From positions 2,384,001 to 2,448,000 of the forward strand of contig NZ_CP017024.1 of NCBI RefSeq assembly GCF_014522265.1: a stretch of 64,000 nucleotides of DNA, in the 5' to 3' direction. The translations under genes were made by a program, and so were the position numbers. The stretch comes from Pseudomonas oryzihabitans. Its GTDB lineage: Bacteria; Pseudomonadota; Gammaproteobacteria; Pseudomonadales; Pseudomonadaceae. Positions 12,592-20,293 of this stretch are shown here, piece after piece. The notes beneath the pieces are model-generated. The model searched no databases. It saw nothing but the letters and a program-made list of their open reading frames with translations, and was not told the DNA's origin. Numbering within the stretch: position 1 is the stretch's first letter; every line of letters begins with the position of its first letter.

Positions 12592-13974
12592 CTAATGGAC
12601 GGCGTCGTTCGCCTTGAATTCCGTGGTCCGGCCGCTGAGCCTGAGGAAGGCCAGCACGGCCAGGCCCAGCACCATCCAGCAGCTGCCGCCGACCTTGGCG
12701 TAGACGTCGGCGTTGAACAGCACATAGGCGAGGATGATGAAACCGACCAGCGGGACCAGTGCATGCAGCAGCGGGCGACCGGCGCCGCGGTGATGCCAGG
12801 CCACTGCCACATGCAGGAGCAGGAAGGCGGTCAGCGCACCGAAGTTGCACATGGAGGCGAGCAGGTTGATCTGGCCGACAAAGAACAGCCCCAGCACCAG
12901 GCTCAGGGCCGCCACCAGCAGGATGGCGCGCTGCGGCACTTGGGTCACGGGATGGATCTGCCGCAGGAACTGCGGCATCTGGCGATCACGGGCCATGGCG
13001 AACAGCAGGCGCGACGTGGCGGCCTGGGCCACCAGGGCGTTGGCGATGGCGGCGCCGATGGCCACCGCCAGGGCGATCACCACCTGCAGCCAGGGGCCGG
13101 CGATCAACCGACCGATCTCGTAGAAGGCGTTGTTCGAGGCATCGGCGTCGGGGTACTGGATCAGGTTGGGTTGCAGCAGGGCGGCCAGCCAGGTCTGCAC
13201 CATGAACAGCGCGGCCACCAGGGTCAGGGCCAGCAGCGTGGCGCGACCCACTACCCGGCTGCCGCCGCGGGTTTCCTCGGAGAGGGTGGAGATGGCGTCG
13301 AAGCCGAGAAAGGACAGCACCGCCACCGACAGCGCGCTGAAGATCAGTGGCAGGGAGAATTCCTGGGGGTTGTACAGCGGCTTCAGGCTCCACTCGGCGC
13401 CATTCACGCCGCGGCTGATGGCCAGCGCGGCCAGCACCACGAACACCAGCAGCACCGCCAGCTGGCCGTAGAGGAACAGCCGGTTGGCGCGGGCGGTGGT
13501 CTCGATGCCGCGCAGGTTGACCAGGGTGTTGAGGCCGACGAAGAAAACGATCCACAGCGGCTGGGGAATGACCGGGATGACGTTGGCCATGGCGTTGGCG
13601 CCGATCACATAGAGCAGGGTGGGCACCAGCAGGTAGTCGAGCAGGATGGCCCAGCCGGCGAGAAAGCCCAGCGCCGGGTGCAGGCCGCGACCGACGTAGG
13701 CGTAGACCGAACCGGCCACCGGAAAGGCGCGCGACATCTGCTGGTAGCTGACCGCGGTGAACAGCATGGCGACGAAGCCGATCAGGTAGGTGAGGGGCAC
13801 CATGCCGTGGCTGGCGTCGAACACCCCGCCAAAGATGGAGAAGGGCGCGATGGGCACCATGAACACCAGGCCGTAGATGAGCAGGTCCTTCAGCCCGAGC
13901 TGGCGCTTGAGTTCCTGGGTGTAGCCGAAGCGAGCGAGGTCGGCGGCGTCGCCGGACGGAGCGTGCTGAGTCAT
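12592..13974 (-). CDS. APC-superfamily amino acid/polyamine permease
   Basis: The 460-residue protein has about twelve membrane helices. The first, DLLIYGLVFMVPIAPFSIFGG, holds the glycine-rich unwound stretch used for substrate binding in the amino acid-polyamine-organocation fold, and helix 6 carries LSFLGFDAISTLSEET, another family landmark. Closest resemblance is to the PuuP/YeeF-like branch, which imports amines and amino acids. The start ATG follows GAGGAAGCCCC. It heads the operon with the amidase gene and starts about 150 bp from the divergent LuxR gene, so uptake of an amide or amine compound destined for the amidase is a reasonable inference; it is not demonstrated by sequence. Confidence 0.88.
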   Translation of the reverse strand: MTQHAPSGDAADLARFGYTQELKRQLGLKDLLIYGLVFMVPIAPFSIFGGVFDASHGMVPLTYLIGFVAMLFTAVSYQQMSRAFPVAGSVYAYVGRGLHPALGFLAGWAILLDYLLVPTLLYVIGANAMANVIPVIPQPLWIVFFVGLNTLVNLRGIETTARANRLFLYGQLAVLLVFVVLAALAISRGVNGAEWSLKPLYNPQEFSLPLIFSALSVAVLSFLGFDAISTLSEETRGGSRVVGRATLLALTLVAALFMVQTWLAALLQPNLIQYPDADASNNAFYEIGRLIAGPWLQVVIALAVAIGAAIANALVAQAATSRLLFAMARDRQMPQFLRQIHPVTQVPQRAILLVAALSLVLGLFFVGQINLLASMCNFGALTAFLLLHVAVAWHHRGAGRPLLHALVPLVGFIILAYVLFNADVYAKVGGSCWMVLGLAVLAFLRLSGRTTEFKANDAVH

Positions 13975-14011
13975 GGGGCTTCCTCGAAGGGGCGGGGTAG
14001 GCTCGACTCTA

Positions 14012-14031
14012 GGCCAGGGTGGGGCCTGGCC
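14012..14031. promoter_or_regulatory. 20-bp dyad between permease and LuxR genes (candidate lux-type box)
   Basis: GGCCAGG, six bases, CCTGGCC is a perfect 7-bp inverted repeat spanning 20 bp, the size typical for LuxR-family operators. It lies 38 bp from the permease start and 96 bp from the luxR start. Confidence 0.45.
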
Positions 14032-14126
14032 CCATCCACAAAAGTGCTAGGTTTGCAGCAGGCCGGGGGCGACTGGCAGAGCCTTTGCTTCGCTTTCCCC
14101 ATCGCCATCAGGGCAGGAGCTCCAAG

Positions 14127-14891
14127 ATGCATGCCGATCTGCTCACCGTCAGCAGCCGCCTCGCCGGGCTGCCCACGCTTGACGCCTGTCTGGATGCCGT
14201 CCAGGCCAGTGCCGGCCACCTGGGCTGCAAGGCGCTGATCTACGACTACGCCCCGGTGCCCCTCAGTCACGACGGGGTACTCATCACCCCCTCGGTGTTC
14301 AAGGTACGCAACGCCCCGGCGGACATGCAGGCCTTCTGGTGCGAGCGCGGCTACTACCAGATCGACCCGGTGCAGCAATGCGCCAGTCGGCGTGCGGCGC
14401 CCTTCGTCTGGTCGTTTCGCAGCGAAACCCGCAGCGCCCTGCGCGAGTACCTGGGTGACAGTCATCGCCCGGTCACCTGCTATGTGCGCGACAGCGGCCT
14501 GGCCACCGGGGTGACCGTGCCGCTGCACCTGCCGGGGGGCGCCTTCGCCACCCTGACCGGCATCCTCGATGCCGAGGCCCCGGACGCCGAGGCCGCCGGC
14601 GAAGCCTGCCTGGGCGCCTTCCTGGTGCTGGCCCATGCCTTCCAGGCCCGCGCCGACGAATTGCTCGCGCCCGCCGAACGGCGCTGCGGCCAGGTCCGCC
14701 TGACACCGCGCGAGCGTGAATGCCTGCAATATTCCGCCAAGGGGCTGACCGCCAAGCGCATCGCCGCGACCCTCAACCGCTCTACCGCCACGGTCAACCT
14801 GCACCTCAACTCCGCCGCCCGCAAACTGGGCGCACGCAACCGGGTCGAGGCGGTGGTGCGGGGATTGCACTATCGCCTGGTCGAGGTCTGA
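14127..14891 (+). CDS. LuxR solo of the plant-responsive (PAB/PsoR-like) subfamily
   Basis: The 254-residue regulator has an N-terminal autoinducer-binding domain (about 15-165) and a C-terminal GerE helix-turn-helix (about 190-250, LTPRERECLQYSAKGLTAKRIA). Aligning on the invariant aspartate and tryptophan (D80 and W95 here, D70 and W85 in TraR) puts Met67 at the TraR W57 position and Trp71 at Y61. That double change is the published hallmark of LuxR solos from plant-associated bacteria such as OryR and PsoR, which answer plant-derived compounds instead of acyl-homoserine lactones. No luxI gene is present in the window. AGGAG lies 8 nt before the ATG; the open frame extends upstream but lacks another good start. 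It is divergent from the permease-amidase operon. Confidence 0.9.
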   Translation: MHADLLTVSSRLAGLPTLDACLDAVQASAGHLGCKALIYDYAPVPLSHDGVLITPSVFKVRNAPADMQAFWCERGYYQIDPVQQCASRRAAPFVWSFRSETRSALREYLGDSHRPVTCYVRDSGLATGVTVPLHLPGGAFATLTGILDAEAPDAEAAGEACLGAFLVLAHAFQARADELLAPAERRCGQVRLTPRERECLQYSAKGLTAKRIAATLNRSTATVNLHLNSAARKLGARNRVEAVVRGLHYRLVEV

Positions 14892-14892
14892 G

Positions 14893-15066
14893 AGCCTGTT
14901 CAATGTCTCGCGAGCGAGAGCCAAGCAAGAAGCAAAGGGCTGAGGAAGCGGGTCGGACCCGCGCTCGGGTTCACGAGTGGTAGATGAGCATTCCGACCGG
15001 GCTGGCGACCCAGGCCATTTTCAAGGCAGTCTGGCCGACGCGCAGCAGCCGTTGAACAGGCGCTGA
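14893..15066 (-). repeat. Dispersed structured intergenic repeat, copy 2 of 5 (reverse orientation)
   Basis: This copy begins directly behind the luxR stop. Its end arms are GAGCCTGTTCAA and TTGAACAGGCGCT, complementary to each other but different from the arms of copies at 4220 and 27862. Read on the reverse strand it contains the common core, and an internal hairpin ACCCG-AGCG-CGGGT where the 43626 copy has ACTCG-AGCG-CGAGT. The short reading frame ends in IYHS and a stop. Confidence 0.85.
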
Positions 15067-15154
15067 GCAACTTGGCCGGATCCGTGGGCCGTTCGACCTT
15101 GTGCCACCCCCGCCACGGCCCGACACTGGGGCCTCATCTGCCCAGGAGAGTCCC

Positions 15155-15625
15155 ATGAGCGCTGCCCGTCCTCCCGTCCCGCCGTTCACCCTCGAATCCG
15201 CCCAGCAGAAGGTCCGCGCCGCCGAAGATGGCTGGAACAGCCGCGATCCCGCCAAGGTGGCCCTGGCCTACACCGTCGACAGCCGCTGGCGCAATCGCGC
15301 CGACTTCCTCCAGGGCCGCGTCGCCATCGAGGCCTTTCTCACCCGCAAGTGGCAGCGCGAGCACGAGTACCGGCTGATCAAGGAACTCTGGGCGCATGAC
15401 GGCGCGCGCATCGCCGTGCGCTTCGCCTACGAATGGCGGGACGAAGACGGCCAGTGGTACCGCGCCTACGGCAACGAGAACTGGCACTTCGACGACCAGG
15501 GCCTGATGGCCGAGCGTCACGCCAGCATCAACGACCTGCCGATCACCGCGGCCGAGCGGCTGTTTCACTGGCCCCAGGGGCGGCGGCCGGATGACCATCC
15601 CGGCTTGAGCGACCTGGGTCTCTGA
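15155..15625 (+). CDS. DUF1348-type NTF2/SnoaL-like protein
   Basis: The 156-residue product matches the DUF1348 group of the NTF2-like cone fold: an N-terminal helix ([22 protein letters not shown]), [21 protein letters not shown], and [21 protein letters not shown] strands. These are small, soluble, dimer-forming proteins whose biochemical role is mostly unknown; some are isomerase- or dehydratase-like. AGGAGAGTCCC precedes the ATG. It stands alone between a repeat and the LysR gene. No signal peptide or membrane segment. Family assignment is good; function is open. Confidence 0.85.
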   Translation: MSAARPPVPPFTLESAQQKVRAAEDGWNSRDPAKVALAYTVDSRWRNRADFLQGRVAIEAFLTRKWQREHEYRLIKELWAHDGARIAVRFAYEWRDEDGQWYRAYGNENWHFDDQGLMAERHASINDLPITAAERLFHWPQGRRPDDHPGLSDLGL

Positions 15626-15697
15626 CCGGAGGCGGGCGGCTAGCCCGGGCGGGCCTGGTCCTGTACAAGGACCTCTGGCCGCCAGGACCGCAAGACG

Positions 15698-16602
15698 ATG
15701 CACTACCGCAACCTGCTCCGCCGCCTCGACCTGGTCTCGCTGCAGCTGCTGCTGGCGGTGCACGAGGAGGGCACCCTGACCCGCGCCGCCGAGCGCGAGA
15801 TGATCGCCCTGTCCGCCGCCAGCAAGCGCCTGCATGATCTGGAGCGGTCGCTCGACATCGAACTCTTCGAGCGCAACGCCAAGGGCACCACCCTTACCCC
15901 GGTCGGCGAGACGCTGCTGCATTACGCCAAGCGCATCCTTGCCGACGTCGAGCGCATCAGCATCGACGTCGGCGAACACCTGCAGGGCGTGCGCGGCTAC
16001 GTGCGGATGATGGCCAACATCTCCGCCATCATCGAATTCCTCCCGAGGACCTGCAGGCCTTCACCGTCGGCCATCCCCAGGTCAAGATCAGCCTGGACGA
16101 GCGACCCAGCGCCGGGGTGGTGAAGGGCGTGCTGGAAGGCGCCGCCGACCTGGGCATCTGCTCCTCGGACACCGACACCCGCGGCCTGCTGGCCGTGCCC
16201 TACCGGCAGGACACCCTGGTGGTGGTGATGCGTCCCGATCATCGCCTGGCCGCCCGCGCACGGCTGGCCTTCGCCGAGACCCTGGACGATGACCACGTCG
16301 GCCTGCACGCCGACAGCTTCATCAACCTGCGCACCAAGGCCGCCGCCCGCAGTCACGGCAAGGCCTTGCGCCTGCGCATCCATGTACCCGGCTTCGATGC
16401 CGTGTGCCGCATGGTGCAGGCGGGTTTCGGGCTGGGCGTGCTGCCGCTGCAGGCCTTCGAACTCATCGGGCGACCGCTCGGACTGATCGCCGCGGCGCTG
16501 GATGACGACTGGTCCCAGCGCAGCCTGGCGCTGGTGGTCCGCGACGTCGAGACGCTGTCGCCGGTCAGCCGGCTGCTCTACGACCACCTGCTGGAGGTCT
16601 GA
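15698..16602 (+). pseudogene. LysR-family regulator of the CoA-transferase locus, frameshifted
   Basis: The first frame supplies the LysR DNA-binding domain (VSLQLLLAVHEEGTLTRAAERE at residues about 13-34, then SAASKRLHDLE). After ANISAIIEFLP the frame is lost; the second frame continues EDLQAFTVGHPQVKISL and the complete effector domain to LLYDHLLEV. Adding one C to the run at 16042-16044 yields a 301-residue regulator of normal length. It lies 110 bp ahead of, and on the same strand as, the CaiB/BaiF CoA-transferase gene, so it probably controls that operon. Inducer unknown, perhaps the organic acid the operon breaks down. Confidence 0.82.
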
Positions 16603-16606
16603 ATCC

Positions 16607-16631
16607 GGGTCTTCGCGATTCGCGAAGACCC
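16607..16631. promoter_or_regulatory. Strong hairpin between lysR and the CoA-transferase gene
   Basis: GGGTCTTCGCG, three bases, CGCGAAGACCC is a perfect 11-bp stem five bases behind the lysR stop. No T run follows, so it may be a factor-dependent terminator or a regulator-binding site. Confidence 0.5.
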
Positions 16632-16711
16632 CTTGCCGAAAGACGTTAACCACCGGCTGCTCTATTGTCCTAGCATCGGCCTCATTCCAATAACAAAGAG
16701 GCTCGCCCGCC

Positions 16712-17902
16712 ATGACGGCTCTCACCGGACTCCGTGTCATCGAGATCGGCACGCTCATCGCCGCCCCCTTCGCCGCCCGCCTGCTGGCCGAATTCGGCGC
16801 CGAAGTGATCAAGATCGAAGCCCTGGACAAGGGCGATCCCCTGCGCAAGTGGCGCAAGCTGCACGAGGGCACCTCGCTCTGGTGGTACCTGCAGTCGCGC
16901 AACAAGAAGTCCCTCGCCCTAAATCTGCGTTCCGCCGAAGGCGTGGCCCTGGTCAAACAGCTGGTCGAGGGCGCCGACGTGCTCATCGAGAATCTGCGCC
17001 CGGGCGCCCTGGAAAAGCTCGGCCTGGGCTGGGACGTGCTGCACGCCCTCAATCCCAAGCTCACCCTGGTGCGCATCTCCGGCTACGGCCAGACCGGCCC
17101 CTATCGTGATCGCCCCGGCTTCGGTGCCATCGGCGAGGCCATGGGCGGCATCCGCTACACCACCGGTACTCCGGGCGTGCCGCCGGCGCGGGTCGGGGTC
17201 AGCCTGGGCGATTCCCTGGCTTCCATGCACGCGGTGATCGGCGCCCTGATGTCGGTGCTGCGGGTCAAGACCGGCCAGGGCGATGGCCAGGTGGTCGACG
17301 TCTCCCTGGTCGAGAGCGTGTTCAACGTCATGGAAAGCCTGGTACCCGAATACTCCATGCTCGGCCATGTGCGCGAGCGTACCGGTGGCGCCTTGCCCGG
17401 TATCGCCCCGTCCAACACCTATCCCACCGGCGACGGCGGTTTCGTGGTGATCGCCGGCAACAGCGATCCCATCTATGTGCGGCTGATGCAGGCCATCGGC
17501 CGACCCGATCTGGCCGAGCGCCCGGACCTGGCGCAGAACGACGGGCGCGCCCGCCACTGCGAGCTGATCGACGAGGCCATCGCCGCCTGGACCGGCAGTC
17601 GCGGCATCGACGAGGTGCTGGAGATCCTCGAAGGCGCCGAGGTTCCGGCCGGACGCATCTATTCCGCCGCCGACATCGTCGCCGATCCCCATTACCAGGC
17701 GCGGGAGATGCTGCTGGACACCACCCTGCCCGACGGCGCTACCCTGAAGATGCCGGGCATCGTACCCAAGCTGTCGGCCACCCCGGGCCAGGTCAACTGG
17801 CAGGGTCCGACCCTCGGTGAGCACACCGATGGCCTGCTGACCGAACTGGGGCTGAGCGAAGCGGATATCCAGCGACTCAGAAAGGGCGGGGTGGTGCAAT
17901 GA
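16712..17902 (+). CDS. CaiB/BaiF family (class III) CoA-transferase
   Basis: The 396-residue enzyme belongs to family III CoA-transferases, which move CoA from a donor such as succinyl-CoA to an organic acid through an aspartyl anhydride. The N-terminus GLRVIEIGTLIAAPFAARLLAEFGAEVIKIE (read across residues 6-36), the NKKSLALNL segment and SGYGQTGPYRDRPGF are standard for the family. The catalytic aspartate is probably the one in VSLGDSLASMHAV. Its stop overlaps the start of the HMG-CoA-lyase-like gene as ATGA, so the two are coupled. Context suggests activation of a branched hydroxy- or dicarboxylic acid; the exact substrate cannot be read from sequence. Confidence 0.9.
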   Translation: MTALTGLRVIEIGTLIAAPFAARLLAEFGAEVIKIEALDKGDPLRKWRKLHEGTSLWWYLQSRNKKSLALNLRSAEGVALVKQLVEGADVLIENLRPGALEKLGLGWDVLHALNPKLTLVRISGYGQTGPYRDRPGFGAIGEAMGGIRYTTGTPGVPPARVGVSLGDSLASMHAVIGALMSVLRVKTGQGDGQVVDVSLVESVFNVMESLVPEYSMLGHVRERTGGALPGIAPSNTYPTGDGGFVVIAGNSDPIYVRLMQAIGRPDLAERPDLAQNDGRARHCELIDEAIAAWTGSRGIDEVLEILEGAEVPAGRIYSAADIVADPHYQAREMLLDTTLPDGATLKMPGIVPKLSATPGQVNWQGPTLGEHTDGLLTELGLSEADIQRLRKGGVVQ

Positions 17903-18825
17903 GTAGCGAACGCCTGATCGTCCAGGAAGTCGCGCCCCGTGACGGCTTGCAGATCGAGCCGAGCTGGGTGGAAACCGCCGACAAGATCGCCCTGATCGAC
18001 GGGCTCTCCGCGCTGGGTTTCTCGCGGATCGAGGCCGGTTCCTTCGTCTCGCCCAAGGCGGTGCCCATGCTGCGCGACGGCGAGGCGGTGTTCCAGGGCA
18101 TCGCTCGCCGGCCCGGGGTGACCTATGTCGCCCTGGTGCCCAATCTCAAGGGCGCCCAGCGCGCCCTGGCGGCAGGCGCCGACGAGCTGAACCTGGTGCT
18201 CTCCGCCAGCCAGACCCACAATCGCGCCAACATGCGCATGAGTTGCGAGCAATCCCTCGCCAGCTTCGCCGAGGTGGTGCAGCTGGCCAAGGGGCAGGCG
18301 GTCTCGCTCAACGGCACCGTGGCGACCACCTTCGGTTGCCCCTTCGAAGGGCGCATCGACGAAGGCTGGGTGTTCGAGCTGGTGCAGCGCTATCTGGCGC
18401 TGGGCATGACCGGCATCACCCTCGCCGACACCACCGGCATGGCCAATCCGCGACAGGTCGCGCGGATCGTCCGCCAGGTGCTGGAACTGATCCCGGCGTC
18501 CGCCCTCACCCTGCATTTCCACAACACCCGCGGCCTGGGCCTGAGCAACGTCCTGGCCGCCTACGAAGCCGGCGCCCGGCGCTTCGACGCCGCCCTCGGT
18601 GGCCTCGGTGGCTGCCCCTTCGCCCCGGGCGCCTCCGGCAACATCTGCACCGAGGACCTGGTGAATCTCTGCGCCGAGATCGGCGTGGACACCGGCATCG
18701 ACCTGCAACGGCTGATCGAGTTGTCGCGCACCCTGCCGGCGCTGCTGGGGCACGACACCCCCGGCCAGGTGGCCAAGGCCGGGCGCAATTGCGATCTGCA
18801 TCCACCGCCCGCGACCGCTGGCTGA
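17899..18825 (+). CDS. Hydroxymethylglutaryl-CoA lyase-like enzyme
   Basis: The 308-residue protein is a DRE-TIM metallolyase: it opens VQEVAPRDGLQIEP, holding the metal-binding aspartate and catalytic arginine, and has the GxCPxAPGASGN-type loop (GLGGCPFAPGASGN) with the essential cysteine. Family members cleave 3-hydroxy-3-methylglutaryl-CoA to acetyl-CoA and acetoacetate, and some act on citramalyl-CoA-like substrates. Being fused translationally to a CoA-transferase gene and followed by an anion symporter, it probably degrades an imported acid (3-hydroxy-3-methylglutarate or a relative) rather than serving leucine breakdown, whose other genes are absent here. Confidence 0.88.
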   Translation: MSSERLIVQEVAPRDGLQIEPSWVETADKIALIDGLSALGFSRIEAGSFVSPKAVPMLRDGEAVFQGIARRPGVTYVALVPNLKGAQRALAAGADELNLVLSASQTHNRANMRMSCEQSLASFAEVVQLAKGQAVSLNGTVATTFGCPFEGRIDEGWVFELVQRYLALGMTGITLADTTGMANPRQVARIVRQVLELIPASALTLHFHNTRGLGLSNVLAAYEAGARRFDAALGGLGGCPFAPGASGNICTEDLVNLCAEIGVDTGIDLQRLIELSRTLPALLGHDTPGQVAKAGRNCDLHPPPATAG

Positions 18826-18902
18826 GCCGCACCCGCTTTCATTCGTTCGCCCTGACTACAACAACAAAGGAGCGCCAGTCTGGCCGCTCCCGGGAGACCG
18901 CT

Positions 18903-20291
18903 ATGCCCTTATCCGCAACCTCCGCCGCCGCCGTGGCGGCCGCCGAACAGGCCATCGTCCGCAAGGTCGCCTGGCGGCTCATGCCGCTGATCATGATCTG
19001 CTACCTGTTCGCCTTCTTCGATCGCATCAACATCAGCTTCGCCAAGTTCCAGCTGCAGGCCGACCTGTCGCTGAGCAACACCGCCTATGGCCTGGGCGCG
19101 GGACTCTTCGTGGTGGGCTATGTGCTGTTCGAGGTACCCAGCAACATGATGCTGTACAAGGTCGGCGCTCGGCGCTGGATCGCGCGCATCATGATCTCCT
19201 GGGGCATCGCCACGGCGCTGATGATGTTCGTCACCACCGAATGGCAGTTCTATGTGCTGCGCTTCCTCATCGGCGCCATGGAAGCCGGCTTCGCGCCGGG
19301 GATCCTCTACTACCTGACGCTGTGGTTTCCGCAGAGCTATCGCGGGCGCATCACCTCGACGCTGTTCCTCGCCTCGGCCTTCGCCGGGCTGATCGGCGCC
19401 CCCGTCTCCGGGGTGATCCTCGGCCAGATGGACGGCCTGCTCGGCATTCGCGGCTGGCACTGGCTGTTCCTGGCGGGTGGCATCCCCTGCGTGCTGCTGG
19501 GCGTGCTGGTACTGCGCCTGCTGCATGACCGCATCGCCGATGCGCCCTGGCTCAACGCTGACGAGAAGACCTTTCTGGCCAGCCGCATCGCCCGTCATGA
19601 AAACAACAGCCATGGCTCGCTGCTGGCGGCGATCCGACTGCCGGGCTTCCTGCTGCTCGCGGTGATCTACTTCCTGATCCAGGTCGCCTCCTATGGCCTC
19701 AACTTCTGGGCGCCGCAGCTGATCCGCAGCGCCGGGACCGAGAGCCCCACCCTCATCGGCCTGCTGACCGCCGTGCCCTACGTCTTCGGCGCCATCAGCA
19801 TGGTGGTGGTGGGCCGGTTGTCGGACGCCAGCGGCGAGCGGCGCAAGTTCGTCTGCGGTCTGGTGATCGCCGGCGCCCTGGGGTTCTTCAGCGCGGGACT
19901 CTTCGCCGATCACACCACCTTCCTGATCCTGTCGCTGGCCCTGATGGGCGCCGGCATCATCGCCGCCATCCCGACCTTCTGGTCGCTGCCGCCGAAACTG
20001 CTGGCCGGCGCGGGCGCAGGGGCCGCGGGGGGTATCGCCCTGATCAACACCCTGGGGCAGCTCGGTGGCATCGTCAGTCCGGTGATGGTGGGCTACATCA
20101 AGGACATGACCGGCAGCACCACTCCGGCGCTCTATCTCATCGGCTGCACCAGTCTGCTGGCCGCCGGCCTGATGTTCTGGGCACTGCCGCAGAGCCTGCG
20201 GACCTCGGACAAGATCGGCGCCCGCCAGCCGGAGCCCGCGCCGGTCGAGGATGCCGCGCTGCTGGGTGACAAGCGCTCCCTCAACTCCTGA
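18903..20291 (+). CDS. MFS transporter, anion:cation symporter family
   Basis: The 462-residue protein has twelve predicted membrane helices and the marks of the ACS branch of the major facilitator superfamily: AWRLMPLIMICYLFAFFDRIN at the first helix and RFLIGAMEAGFAPGILYYLTLWFP in helices 4-5. Relatives import organic anions such as tartrate, phthalate, glucarate or 4-hydroxyphenylacetate with protons. It is the last gene of the CoA-transferase/lyase set, 77 bp downstream, and plausibly supplies their substrate. The ATG at 18903 is preceded by GGGAGACCGCT. Confidence 0.9.
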   Translation: MPLSATSAAAVAAAEQAIVRKVAWRLMPLIMICYLFAFFDRINISFAKFQLQADLSLSNTAYGLGAGLFVVGYVLFEVPSNMMLYKVGARRWIARIMISWGIATALMMFVTTEWQFYVLRFLIGAMEAGFAPGILYYLTLWFPQSYRGRITSTLFLASAFAGLIGAPVSGVILGQMDGLLGIRGWHWLFLAGGIPCVLLGVLVLRLLHDRIADAPWLNADEKTFLASRIARHENNSHGSLLAAIRLPGFLLLAVIYFLIQVASYGLNFWAPQLIRSAGTESPTLIGLLTAVPYVFGAISMVVVGRLSDASGERRKFVCGLVIAGALGFFSAGLFADHTTFLILSLALMGAGIIAAIPTFWSLPPKLLAGAGAGAAGGIALINTLGQLGGIVSPVMVGYIKDMTGSTTPALYLIGCTSLLAAGLMFWALPQSLRTSDKIGARQPEPAPVEDAALLGDKRSLNS

Positions 20292-20293
20292 GG

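Noticed and set aside
12592..14238. 547-codon open frame opposite the APC permease
   Set aside because: Antisense shadow rich in Gln/His/Gly; the permease has coherent membrane helices.
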